From Gammaproteobacteria bacterium (GTDB lineage Bacteria; Pseudomonadota; Gammaproteobacteria; Steroidobacterales; Foliamicaceae), in NCBI GenBank assembly GCA_011523505.1, contig WTGP01000018.1:369777-433776 (forward strand): a DNA stretch of 64,000 nt, given 5' to 3'. This document shows positions 7,948-17,400 of the stretch, piece by piece (position 1 is the first letter of the stretch; each line of letters begins with the position of its first letter). The notes under the pieces are model-generated. The model made no database searches. It had not been told where the DNA came from and saw nothing but the letters and a program-made list of their open reading frames with translations. A program made the position numbers and the translations under genes.

Positions 7948-8847
7948 TCAGTGCTGGCGGCGTTGGGGCAGGAATCCGGTCGCCAGGAAGACAACGACGA
8001 AAACGACGAGCACGGTCCACATCGCCGCCGAGTACTCCAGCGGTTTGAGCCAGACCTCGTCGTAGAACCCGTAGCGCGGCGCCAGCTCGCCGAAGGGCAC
8101 CCAGAAGATGGCCTTGGTGGGAATGGCGTATCGGATGGCGGCCATCACCCGGGTGAATTTCATCAGCCGCCACAGCAGCCAGCATCCCCAGACCGCCAGG
8201 ACGGCGGCGATGCCGTAGGTCACCGGATGGGCGTAACCGAGGAAGCGGGCATCGCCGAGGAACAGCGAGGCGCCGTAAAAGAACCAGGTGACATAGAGCG
8301 TTTCCAGGAAGGTGATACGGCAGATATTGCGCCCCTGCCCCGGCTCGCGTTCGCCGAGATTGAGGCGGCCCTTCTTCTGGATCCAGTAAAAGGCATTGCA
8401 CCGCGTGTTCTTGTTGAAGATAAAGAAAAGCAGCGTGGCCACGCAGATGCCGAAGGAACCCTGGATGTAGAGCAGATGCGCGGGCCACTTCACGCCCGGC
8501 CCCACCTCCGGCATGGGCAGATTGAGCGAAACCTCGTTGAACTTGAAGGAGTACGAGGCCCAGCCGATCCAGATCAGCATCCCTGCCGCAAACCCGAGCA
8601 GAGTGCCGCTGACTTCGTCGTTGCGCTTGATTCCGATCAGCAGGAGGGCCGCGGCAACGGCGCCCACGCCGATAAACAGGCCGCCGGCGTTCTCGTAGCC
8701 GATCAGGTCCCGCACCAGGATCACGAAGGAGTGGGCCAGCGGCAACGCCAGCAGAACGGCGAAAAAGGCGATCACGCCGATAAACGGCGGGCGGTAGTAG
8801 CGCCGCCGGAAGGATCGATTCGCGTCGGCGGCTCGAGTGTCAGCCAT
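7948..8847 (-). CDS. seven-helix membrane protein of unknown function coupled to hpnC
   Basis: I do not recognise this 299-residue integral membrane protein. About seven hydrophobic helices are visible, the first near residues 22-45 (FIGVIAFFAVLLALPLAHSF) and the last near 275-294. A conserved-looking loop (TRCNAFYWIQKKGRLNLGE) lies between helices 4 and 5, and a loop after helix 6 has KAIFWVPFGELAPRYGFYDE. The N-terminus is cytosolic-looking and basic (RRRYYRPP). The ATG at 8847 lies inside the end of hpnC, an eight-base overlap, so translation is probably coupled. This suggests a role linked to squalene or hopanoid metabolism, or lipid export, but that is inference. Confidence 0.72.
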   Translation of the reverse strand: MADTRAADANRSFRRRYYRPPFIGVIAFFAVLLALPLAHSFVILVRDLIGYENAGGLFIGVGAVAAALLLIGIKRNDEVSGTLLGFAAGMLIWIGWASYSFKFNEVSLNLPMPEVGPGVKWPAHLLYIQGSFGICVATLLFFIFNKNTRCNAFYWIQKKGRLNLGEREPGQGRNICRITFLETLYVTWFFYGASLFLGDARFLGYAHPVTYGIAAVLAVWGCWLLWRLMKFTRVMAAIRYAIPTKAIFWVPFGELAPRYGFYDEVWLKPLEYSAAMWTVLVVFVVVFLATGFLPQRRQH

Positions 8848-9757
8848 CGTTCGCCTCCTCGCGGGAGCGCCGCAGGATTCTGTCGCACACAAGGCGTCCG
8901 GCCCCGGCCAGGAAACAGCCCATATATTGCACCTTGCTCAGCTCCACCCGTTCCGCCAGCGGGTCGCGGCGGCGCAGTTCGGCGCAAAGCTTGTCAGCGA
9001 TGGCCACGATCGCCGCTGCTTCCATGCCGAAGCGAAGGTCGTGAAGCTGCCCGGGCAGCGTCCTGGCCAGCACGAGCAGTTCGCCGGTCGCGTCCAGGCA
9101 CCGGTCCATTACTTGCCTTAAGGCCGGCGTTGAGCGGGTTCCGGCAAGATCTTCAACCCTGCCGCCGGCCTCGTCCATCCAGCCCTGCGGCAGGTACACC
9201 CTGTTCAGGGCCTTGTAGTCGTCCGCACAGTCCTGCAGATGGTTGAGCACCTGCAACGCGTTGCAGAGAGCATCGGACGCGGGGTAGGCGCTGGCCGGCT
9301 GCCCGTGCAGGTCCACCAGGTAGCGACCCACGGGGGCAGCCGAAAAATTGCAATAGCCCATCAGGTCGTCCCAGTCGTTATAACGCAATTTGGTTGCGTC
9401 CTGCTTGAACGCGCGCGTCAGGTCAACGCAATGCCGGTGCGTGACTCCGGTCTCCCTGAGGCTGCGGCGGATATCGTGCGCCTTGCGCAAGGCGGGGTCG
9501 CCGCTGTCGTTTCCCGCCACGGCCCGCGCGAACCGGTCCAGGCGCGATATTTTTTCCTGCGGCTCAAGGGCGGGATCGTCGGCGATATCGTCGATCGCGC
9601 GCGCATAGGCATAAAACGACGCAATGTGCCCGCGCAGCCCTGCGGGCAGCAGCCACGAGCCGACCGGGAAGTTCTCGTCCCCCGCGCCCTTGCCCGAGGG
9701 ACGCTCAACGGCTGCGACCCGATGCAGTTCTTTCTCCCGATTCAGACCGGTGCGCAT
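8840..9757 (-). CDS. hpnC: hydroxysqualene synthase HpnC
   Basis: Squalene/phytoene-synthase-fold enzyme of 305 residues. In the HpnCDE route it converts presqualene diphosphate (from HpnD) to hydroxysqualene. HpnC-type features are ENFPVGSWLLPAGLRGHIA at about residues 28-46, the first Asp-rich motif AIDDIADDP, and the second region LNHLQDCADDYKALNRVYLP. Its start is the first ATG, at 9757. It is transcribed leftward, divergent from hpnD and hpnE, whereas the three genes are more often in one run. The unknown membrane-protein gene overlaps its 3' end. The N-terminal 25 residues are variable. Confidence 0.92.
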   Translation of the reverse strand: MRTGLNREKELHRVAAVERPSGKGAGDENFPVGSWLLPAGLRGHIASFYAYARAIDDIADDPALEPQEKISRLDRFARAVAGNDSGDPALRKAHDIRRSLRETGVTHRHCVDLTRAFKQDATKLRYNDWDDLMGYCNFSAAPVGRYLVDLHGQPASAYPASDALCNALQVLNHLQDCADDYKALNRVYLPQGWMDEAGGRVEDLAGTRSTPALRQVMDRCLDATGELLVLARTLPGQLHDLRFGMEAAAIVAIADKLCAELRRRDPLAERVELSKVQYMGCFLAGAGRLVCDRILRRSREEANDG

Positions 9758-9812
9758 GGCGGATTGCTAGTATAGGCTCGGCAAGCTTGGCGCCGTGCCG
9801 GTATGATGGGAA

Positions 9813-9818
9813 TATAAT
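9813..9818 (+). promoter_or_regulatory. -10 element upstream of hpnD
   Basis: A perfect TATAAT lies about 46 bases before the hpnD TTG. A weak upstream partner, TTGGCG, is 20 bases away, longer than ideal. The hexamer is striking in a GC-rich context and lies in the 106-base hpnC/hpnD divergent region. A matching leftward promoter for hpnC may use TATACT in the same region. By eye only. Confidence 0.45.
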
Positions 9819-9863
9819 GAGTTTTCAATCGATAAACGGGCCGTACAAGCTAAGGGGGTAAGC

Positions 9864-10760
9864 TTGAACCAAGTCAGGATCGCACATCAATCGATGTCCA
9901 GGCCTGCCGACCCGGTTCTGGAGAAAATATCGCCCGCGGCGCACGCAAATCGCGTGGTCAGGCAGTCGGGAACTTCTTTCTACTGGGCCATGAGGTTGCT
10001 GCCGGAGGAGCGGCGGCAGGCCATGTATGCAGTCTACGCCTTTTGCCGCGAGGTCGACGACATCGCCGATTCGCCCGGCGAATCCGCGGACAAGTTGCGG
10101 GCGCTCGACGGTTGGCGGAAAGAAATAGACCTGCTCTACAGGGGACGACCCGAGCGCCTTACTTCGCAGGCCCTGCTGGAACCGGTCGATCGTTTCGACC
10201 TGCCGCAAGAGGAGTTTCAGGCCATTATCGATGGCATGGAAATCGATGCGGCCCCCCGCGTGCGCATACGTTCGGTGGACGGCCTGCTCGACTACTGCAG
10301 GAAAGTCGCGGGCGCCGTGGGCATGCTCTCGATCCGGGTCTTCGGCATGCCTCAGAAGCCGGGCCCGCGAATTGCCGTGGCCCTCGGCAACGCCTTGCAG
10401 CTCACCAATATCCTGCGGGACGTCAAGTCGGATGCGGCCAGGAATCGCCTCTATATTCCTTCGGAAACGCTGCAAAAATACAGCGTGGACGAAAGATCGC
10501 TGTCGCGCATCATCGTTCATCCCTTTTTCGCCGGCGCCTGCCTGGAAGTGTCTAGACTCGCCCGACGCTACTATCTCGAAACCGAGTGGTTGCTGAAGGG
10601 CCTGCGGCGGGGCCTGATGCGCCCTGCCGTGATCATGATGGAAACCTACCAGGAAACACTGAATCTGCTCGAAACACGCGGCTGGAAGAAGATCGCCGAT
10701 CCGGTGTCGCTCAAGAGTTGGCGCAAGATCTGGCTTGCGCTGCGGCATGGGATCTTCTAG
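9864..10760 (+). CDS. hpnD: presqualene diphosphate synthase HpnD
   Basis: Condenses two farnesyl diphosphates to presqualene diphosphate, first step of the bacterial three-enzyme squalene route. The product is 298 residues. Motifs are SGTSFYWAMRLLPEERRQA, the first Asp-rich motif REVDDIADSPGE, and QLTNILRDVKSDAARNRLYI with the second Asp-rich motif. The start chosen is TTG at 9864 because AAGGGGGT lies a few bases upstream; an ATG at 9894 is the alternative and would remove ten residues before the conserved part. Its 3' end overlaps the start of hpnE. Confidence 0.94.
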   Translation: MNQVRIAHQSMSRPADPVLEKISPAAHANRVVRQSGTSFYWAMRLLPEERRQAMYAVYAFCREVDDIADSPGESADKLRALDGWRKEIDLLYRGRPERLTSQALLEPVDRFDLPQEEFQAIIDGMEIDAAPRVRIRSVDGLLDYCRKVAGAVGMLSIRVFGMPQKPGPRIAVALGNALQLTNILRDVKSDAARNRLYIPSETLQKYSVDERSLSRIIVHPFFAGACLEVSRLARRYYLETEWLLKGLRRGLMRPAVIMMETYQETLNLLETRGWKKIADPVSLKSWRKIWLALRHGIF

Positions 10761-12036
10761 CGGCCAATCGGGCGCGGTTCATGTTGTCGGTGCGGGACTT
10801 GCCGGACTTTCAACGGCAGTTTCCCTGGCGGCCGGCGGAAGGCAAGTCACGATATACGAGGCCGCCGCACAGGCCGGCGGGCGCTGCCGTTCCTATGAGG
10901 ACGCCCGGCTTGGATGCAGGATCGATAACGGCAACCACTTGCTGCTCAGCGGCAATACGGCAACCCGGCGCTACCTGAACGCGACCGGCGCCGGCAACGC
11001 CCTGATCGGGCCTGCCCGGGCCTGTTTTCCCTTTCTCGACGTTCGCACCGGACGGCGGTGGTCTTTCAGGCCGGGCGCCGGAATAATCCCCTGGTGGATC
11101 TTCGATAAACGCCGGCGGGTACCGGACGCGCCGGCCTGGCGTTATCTTTCGGCGCTTCGCTTCATTTTCGCCGGACCGGGTAGCACCGTTCGGGATACGG
11201 TGGGTAACAGCGGCGTGCTATTCGAAAGGCTGTGGGAACCGCTGGCGGTCGCGGCGCTGAATACGTCGGCCGACACCGGGGCCGCGCGCCTGCTTTGGCC
11301 GGTATTGCGCGAAACCTTTGCCAGGGGCGAGGCAGGCTGCCGGCCACTCGTGGCGAGGGATGGCCTGTCCGAGGCGTTCGTGGAACCCGCGCTGCGCATG
11401 TTGCGCGGACATGGCGCGGACATTCGGTTCAAGAATCGTTTGCAGGCGATCGAATACCGGAAGGGCCGCGCACGCGAACTGCGCTTCGGCGCCGAAACTG
11501 CCGCGCTCGGGGAAGGCGACAGCGTCGTTCTGGCGGTGCCGCCGGCGGCGGCGGCGGCGCTGGTCCCGGGACTGACCGTGCCCGAGCAAAGCAATCCCAT
11601 CGTCAACGTCCATTTTCTGCTGTCGCGCCCGGCCGGTCTCGCGCCGGAACTTCCGTTTATCGGTCTGATCGGTGGAACGGCCCAGTGGCTCTTCGTTCGC
11701 GGCCATATTGCTTCCGTAACGGTAAGCGCCGGCAGCGACCTGGTGCACGAAACCGCCGAGGTGCTTGCCGAAAGGACCTGGCACGACGTGGCGACGGCGC
11801 TGGAGCTTGATCCGAAGGTCCTGCCCGGCTACCGCGTGGTCAAGGAGAAACGGGCCACGATTGCGCAAACGCCCTCGCAGGTCCGCCGCCGACCGGCGAC
11901 GGCTTGTGGCTACCGGAACCTTTTCCTGGCCGGAGACTGGATCGACACGGGGCTGCCGGCCACCATCGAAAGCGCCATCCGCTCCGGCGAAAACGCAGCC
12001 CGCAACGTGTGCGCAGGAGGCCCCCTCAAGGCTTGA
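10747..12036 (+). CDS. hpnE: hydroxysqualene dehydroxylase HpnE (FAD-dependent)
   Basis: Amine-oxidase/desaturase-like flavoenzyme of 429 residues that reduces hydroxysqualene to squalene. The N-terminal dinucleotide motif is VHVVGAGLAGLSTAVSLA, followed by GGRCRSYED. The C-terminal FAD-closing region is NLFLAGDWIDTGLPATIES. It overlaps the end of hpnD by 14 bases; ATG at 10747 is preferred to a TTG at 10735. No squalene-hopene cyclase gene is in the window, so whether the cell makes hopanoids or only squalene cannot be told here. Confidence 0.93.
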   Translation: MGSSSGQSGAVHVVGAGLAGLSTAVSLAAGGRQVTIYEAAAQAGGRCRSYEDARLGCRIDNGNHLLLSGNTATRRYLNATGAGNALIGPARACFPFLDVRTGRRWSFRPGAGIIPWWIFDKRRRVPDAPAWRYLSALRFIFAGPGSTVRDTVGNSGVLFERLWEPLAVAALNTSADTGAARLLWPVLRETFARGEAGCRPLVARDGLSEAFVEPALRMLRGHGADIRFKNRLQAIEYRKGRARELRFGAETAALGEGDSVVLAVPPAAAAALVPGLTVPEQSNPIVNVHFLLSRPAGLAPELPFIGLIGGTAQWLFVRGHIASVTVSAGSDLVHETAEVLAERTWHDVATALELDPKVLPGYRVVKEKRATIAQTPSQVRRRPATACGYRNLFLAGDWIDTGLPATIESAIRSGENAARNVCAGGPLKA

Positions 12037-12072
12037 CCGACCATCCCGGTAGGGTCGTAATATAGCGCGGTC

Positions 12073-12798
12073 ATGGACAAGCGAACGGCAACCTTTTCAC
12101 TTGTGGTCTGCGCCGGTTTGGTCGCGGGTGCAACTGCGATGGCGCAGACGATCTATTACGAAGGCGAGGACCGCGAGCATTACGTCGGTAATGCGGGATC
12201 CTTCTATCCCCAGTTCGACATAGGCAGCACCGCGCCGCCGGAAGTAACGTCGGAGATCGAGTCGCTGGTGACAGACTTTGCCGGTCGCTGGCGCGCGAAA
12301 ACCTGGCCGACGCTCAAGGATCTTTTCAGTCCCGACGACGAACCATACGTTTTGCTCGCACATCAGCCGGACTGGCTGGTCGGATGGGACGAACTCAACG
12401 GCTATTTCTCAAGCAAACCGAAAATGCCCGAGAAGAGCATTCCCGGCGAGGCGCCACCGGGATTGCGGGAAATCGAGGCCAGCCATTACGAATCCCGCGC
12501 CGAAAACGACCTGGCGGAAATGATGTACACGCCGGACCGCATCCGGGTGCGCATGATCGACGACGATCTCGCCCTGGCTATCTGGTACGTGGATTTCCAG
12601 TTCAAGCCCCGGTTCGGGTCGGCCAAGGGCGAGCACTTCAAGGCCAATGCCGTGTTCCGCAACACCACCGACGGCTGGAAGTTCATCCACTACGGCGAAG
12701 CTCCCATGTCCGCCATCATGTACATGGAGCGGCTGTACCGCAGCCAGGTCAGCCAGGAGTTTCTCGACCTGTTGTCCAATGGGAGGAGGCCGCAATGA
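12073..12798 (+). CDS. exported NTF2-like (SnoaL-type) protein 1
   Basis: A 241-residue protein with a clear signal peptide (cleavage likely after ATAMAQ near residue 25). An NTF2-like cone fold is suggested by EIESLVTDFAGRWRAKTWPT, the WLVGWDELNGYF stretch and the strand-rich end ANAVFRNTTDGWKFIHYGEAP. Such domains bind small hydrophobic ligands or act as cyclases, isomerases or immunity-like proteins. No catalytic residues can be assigned. It starts 36 bases after hpnE and overlaps the next, related gene by four bases (ATGA), so it may belong to the hpnDE transcript. Function unknown. Confidence 0.72.
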   Translation: MDKRTATFSLVVCAGLVAGATAMAQTIYYEGEDREHYVGNAGSFYPQFDIGSTAPPEVTSEIESLVTDFAGRWRAKTWPTLKDLFSPDDEPYVLLAHQPDWLVGWDELNGYFSSKPKMPEKSIPGEAPPGLREIEASHYESRAENDLAEMMYTPDRIRVRMIDDDLALAIWYVDFQFKPRFGSAKGEHFKANAVFRNTTDGWKFIHYGEAPMSAIMYMERLYRSQVSQEFLDLLSNGRRPQ

Positions 12799-13403
12799 GG
12801 AAGGCGCTATTGCTTGGCTGGGTATTACTGCTGCCCGCAGGACTTCCCGCTGACTCCATCCTGCACGAAGAAACCAGCGCCCCGCCCGAGGTGGCCGACG
12901 CCATCGAGAACCTCGTGCTCGAATGGGCCGACAGATTCAACCGAGGCGACTGGGTTTCGATTCACGATTCGTGGGACCCTGACGAAGAAGCACCGTATTA
13001 CCTGGGTGAGGAACGGGACCGCTGGGTCATGGGCAAGGAAGGCCTGCACAGCTATTTCAACCCTCCCGCCTTCGTCCGCTCGCTGATGGAGAGCGTCAAT
13101 ATCGTGCCCTACAGGCTGCGCGTACGGCAGGTGTCGGATTCCATCGTCATCGCCACCTGGGACAACCGGCTCGATATCAAAGTCCGCACCCGCCCGGCGA
13201 TCAACGACGACTACCGGGTGAATGCGGTCTTCCGCAAGAAGCCCGAGGGCTGGATGTTCATTCACTATGCCGAACTGGCCTGGTCCGCGATTACTTACAT
13301 GGAGCACCTCTATCGCAAGTCGGTCTCGCCCGGCTTTCCGGAAGACGCCATGCCTTTTGACCGCAACTGGCGCCGGGCGGACGAAGAATCCACACCGAAT
13401 TGA
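12795..13403 (+). CDS. exported NTF2-like (SnoaL-type) protein 2
   Basis: A 202-residue paralogue of the preceding product. A short signal peptide (MRKALLLGWVLLLPAGLPA) is followed by a region that begins with the same APPEV words as its neighbour. Shared patterns include IENLVLEWADRFNRGDWVSI, VMGKEGLHSYFNPP, VNAVFRKKPEGWMFIHYAE and ITYMEHLYRKSVS, matching the MYMERLYRSQVS end of protein 1. The two therefore arose by duplication and diverged. The ATG overlaps the upstream stop (ATGA). Probably periplasmic; ligand or activity not determinable. Confidence 0.72.
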   Translation: MRKALLLGWVLLLPAGLPADSILHEETSAPPEVADAIENLVLEWADRFNRGDWVSIHDSWDPDEEAPYYLGEERDRWVMGKEGLHSYFNPPAFVRSLMESVNIVPYRLRVRQVSDSIVIATWDNRLDIKVRTRPAINDDYRVNAVFRKKPEGWMFIHYAELAWSAITYMEHLYRKSVSPGFPEDAMPFDRNWRRADEESTPN

Positions 13404-13449
13404 GTGTCGCGCACGGAAGACCGAATCCCAACGCAGGATTCAGCAACTC

Positions 13450-14466
13450 ATGAATGAATTTTCATTGCATGCCGGCAACAAGGCCGGCATCCACGAGGCC
13501 CTGGGGGCGCTTGCCGCGGCCGAAGGGAAAGCACTCAACGAGACCATAGAACGCATCTATCACCCCGAAGCTCGTTGGTACGGTTCCCATCCAATCAATG
13601 AGCTTGAGGGAACCGACGCCATCAAGGACGTCTGGCAAACCCTGCGCCACTCCTTTCCCGACATGGAGCGGCGCGACTCGATCTTTCTCGTTGGCGAATC
13701 AGGCACCAAGCTGTACGCCGCGACGGTCGGCATCTACCAGTCCAACTTCGTGGCCGACTGGCTTGGCGTGCCTGCGACGCACGGCGTGGCGCACCTGCGT
13801 TACGGCGAAGCGCACGAATTGGTTGACGGCAGGATAATCCAGACGTATGCCCTTTGGGACCTCCTGGATCTGCTGCGCCAGGCAGGCATCTGGCCGATCG
13901 CACCCAGTCTGGGAGCCGAGGTGGCATGGCCCCCGCCCGCCACGGCCGACGGCGTGCGGCTGGGCGAGGAAGACCCGGAACAAAGCGCCAGCAGCATCGC
14001 GCTGGTGCAGGCGATGCACCAGGGCCTGTTCAGGTTTGACCAAAAAGACCTGGACAGCATGCAGCAGCATAAGTACTGGACCCGGAATTTTCTCTGGTAC
14101 GGCCCGGCCGGCATCGGCACGGCCAGGGGAATGGAAGGATACCGGGCGCACCACCAAGCGCCTTTCCTCAGAGCGTTTCCCGACCGCGGCGGCGCGGGGC
14201 ATTTCATCGACATGGGATGCGGCAGCTACGCGGTCACCGGCGGCTGGCCGAGCGTCCAGGCGACCCACGCCGGGCCCGGCTGGCTGGGCCTGGCGGCCAC
14301 CGGAAAGAGCGTGACCATGCGCGTCATGGACTTCTATCGCATCGAGAACGGCCTGATCGCCGAAAACTGGATTCCGCTCGACATCATCGAGGCTCTGCTG
14401 CAGCTGGGCACGGACGTGCTGGAGCGCGTCGCGCACCTGCGGGGCAAGCCGAATACCAGGCTCTGA
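13450..14466 (+). CDS. double SnoaL-like domain protein (cytosolic)
   Basis: A 338-residue protein with two SnoaL/ester-cyclase-like halves. Half one (about residues 12-150) has YHPEARWYGSHPINELEGTD and a RIIQTYALWDLLDLLRQAG end. Half two (about 185-335) has QHKYWTRNFLWYGPAGIGTA and VMDFYRIENGLIAENWIPLD. The second half resembles the SnoaL polyketide-cyclase pattern of aldol-condensing cyclases and of predicted ester cyclases. No signal peptide, unlike its two NTF2-fold neighbours. ATG at 13450 is chosen because similarity begins soon after; an in-frame extension upstream overlaps the previous gene. Substrate unknown. Confidence 0.75.
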   Translation: MNEFSLHAGNKAGIHEALGALAAAEGKALNETIERIYHPEARWYGSHPINELEGTDAIKDVWQTLRHSFPDMERRDSIFLVGESGTKLYAATVGIYQSNFVADWLGVPATHGVAHLRYGEAHELVDGRIIQTYALWDLLDLLRQAGIWPIAPSLGAEVAWPPPATADGVRLGEEDPEQSASSIALVQAMHQGLFRFDQKDLDSMQQHKYWTRNFLWYGPAGIGTARGMEGYRAHHQAPFLRAFPDRGGAGHFIDMGCGSYAVTGGWPSVQATHAGPGWLGLAATGKSVTMRVMDFYRIENGLIAENWIPLDIIEALLQLGTDVLERVAHLRGKPNTRL

Positions 14467-14482
14467 TTGATACTGGACTGAA

Positions 14483-17400
14483 TCAATCTGTCCGACGCTT
14501 AGTGTCGGTCAGATCCAGGTGACGCAGTTTGTAAAGCCCGGATAGCGGCGCGTGATCAGGGACGGTAACGCCGCGAACGTCGAGTATTTCCAATTGTGCC
14601 AGACCCGCGAGCGGCCACAAGTCCGATAGCGCATTGCCGCGCAGCGACAGGTGGCGCAGGTTCACCAGCCCCGCCAACGCGGAGACATCGGTCAGGCCGT
14701 TGTTACGAAGAGAAAGTCGTTCAAGGCCGACAAGGGCGGAAAGCGAATACAGGTCGATTGCTGCTCCATCCAGGTTCAAGACCGTAAGGCGCGGCAACAT
14801 GGCCAGCGTCCATGGGTCCCTGACCGGGTTATGACCCAGATCCAGCGACTCGAGATTCACGGCATACTCCAGCCCCGTCAGCTCAGCAATGCCCGCGCCG
14901 CGAACGTTGAGCGAGCGAATGCGCGCCATTGCTTCCAGGCCTACCGATTGGTCCGAGTTCAGGCCAAGCGCCTCGGCGATTGCGCCACGCAACGCCGCAT
15001 CTGCAATGAACACAGGTGGCCCGGCATCCACAATTCCCGGCACCGCATCGACGCGAGTGACTACCCGCACAGAAAACGGGTTGGCCACACTCGACGCTGT
15101 CCGGGCTGCCGCAGCGCGCAGGCCCGGTACCGCGTAGGCGCGGATCTGCGGGTCCCCTTGACTCACCACCCAAAGCGTCTCGCGGTCCGACCACAGGCCC
15201 AGGGGGCTGGACCCGGTCACGGAACTGTCGAGCGCACGATCCGCCATGGGTGCACCCCCCGACAGAGCATAGCCCTGCACGCCTCCGTCGTAGAACAGGG
15301 TTACCAGCGCCGTCTCTCCATCGGACCACAATCCCCATGGCGATGGCCGGTGGCTGTCGGCCGACGATAGATCAAACTCCTTCTCCGGCCCCCGCACCTT
15401 GTCCGAAAGACGATATGCAAAAACCTTCCCGGCCAGAATATCGGCTACCCATAAGGTCTCGCCATCCGACCAAAGACCCGTCGGGGCCAGATTACCCGCC
15501 GCTGCGAGCACGGTTTGCGGGACATCCCGGTCCGTTTGCCGCACGCCATCCGAAAGGCGATACGCGTTTACGCTCGATGCAATGTCCGCTACCCACAAGG
15601 TCGCGCCGTCCGACCATAAGCCCGCCGGGTACCCATCGCCCTGCAATAGGAACTGGTGCGCCGCCGTAGCGCCGTCGTCCAGCGTCACTTCTCCGGCGCC
15701 CAGCGCCGACCCGTCGGCCAGGGAATACGTCGTTACTTTCCCAGCGCCCCAGTCGCTAATAACCCACATTGTCTCGCCGTCCGACCACAGACCCGACGGA
15801 TTGGAACCGGATGGCAACTGAATGTCCCGCCCCGGCAAGCGCTCACCCCAAGCCGCGGCCTCGGCGGGTGGCGTCATCGAATCAGGGTTTGAACCATCGT
15901 CCACATTACTGACCGCGCCGGTCTCCGCCGACTCGTCGTCGGCATCGTCCACCGGCACTGCCGTTTCGTCGTCCTCACCCGTATCGTCGCCCGAAGGCTG
16001 TGTGACTGGCGTGGGCGGTTCGGTCGGTGTGGATGGAGCGGCCGACGCAGGCGGACCGACCGGCGGGCCTCGCACGGTCACGGTAGTAGCCTGCAAGAGT
16101 TTGCGTCCGTCGGACGTACAAACGGTCGGCTGCTCGTCGCAAGCGCGGTCTTTGGGAGCCGGCAGCGTGATGACCACGTCACCTTCGCCGCCGGGTGTCA
16201 CTGTAATCTCCCAGGCGATCGTGCTTCCCTCGGTTACACGACCCGCCTGCCCCACCGTGCCGCCCGTGACTGTCACCAGTCCATCGGTGAACGCGTCGTC
16301 GCTCAGCGCAACTTCCTCGCTAAATCGCAACTGCACGGTAAAGGCCCTGATTCCGTCGTGCGTCAATGGCGCGTTATCGAAACGTGCCGTAGGCCCCTCC
16401 GCCTTGATTGGCGACAACTCGCCTTCTATCGTCGCCCACGCAAGACCGTCTGCAATCAAAGCATTCCCGGAGGCCTGTTCAAGCTGGACGTTGAAATACT
16501 CCGGAGGCTCATCAACGCCGTCGTCCACAATTTTAACAGTGAGGTTCTTGCGCGCTGCTCCAGCGTTAAACGTCAAGGTGCCTCGGCTGTAAACGAAATC
16601 ATCGTCCCGGTCGGCTACCTTCGGGGCGTACCACTCTTTTGATGGTTCCCATGAGAACCAGCCCACGCTGACAGTTTCGGAACGAACCGGATCCAGATTT
16701 ACCGTAAGAGTTATCTTTCCTGCGTCTTCTGAGGCTTTTCCATCTGCGATTCGAAGTTGCGAGAGCCGTTGATTTGGAGCTGCCCTGACTATGTTGCAGA
16801 CGCGCGGCGCCATGGATTTGAAATGACCTTCCCCAAAAACGGCGGTCTTGGCAATGCTGTATGGAGAATCGTGGGCAGGCCCACGCCGGCGTGTTTCCTT
16901 GTCGATTCTCGCATTCAGCGATGCCTGGCCCTTCAACACAAAATGCTGATCGTAAGATGCGCGCAATTCCTGTTCGGCTGTTGCAGTGCCCGGTAAATAA
17001 TTCAGATACGAGGAAAATAGAGGAGAAACCTCTTCATTCCCCAACCTCGCATAGTAGTCCGAGACTCTGGAGTCGCGTTTCCAGAAGTCATGGAGAATCA
17101 GAAAATTCAGGGAGTAGTGAATATTGGCATTACCGGAACTGAAGCCTTTCTGTGCGTGAGGGAGCTCGTCGGTATCTTCCTGTACAACTACCAGTTGATC
17201 GCCACTGTGCATGATCGCAAGGTAGTAGTCCTCCTGAGGAACCAGGCGATCGCCTGAACTCAATTCTCCGCAGATGATCTGTTCGGCCGACTCCGCAAAA
17301 TCGTCCTGCATCTGGATCCTGTTGAACAGGACTTCCGCATGTCTCAGTGCCAGCATGGAGCCAAATTCAGCCGCAAAATTCCACATTCCGGAGCGATTAC

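Noticed and set aside
14483..14500. Possible frameshift fusion making the mosaic protein
   Set aside because: The frame is continuous from signal peptide to stop and the domain junctions are linked by in-frame low-complexity linkers.
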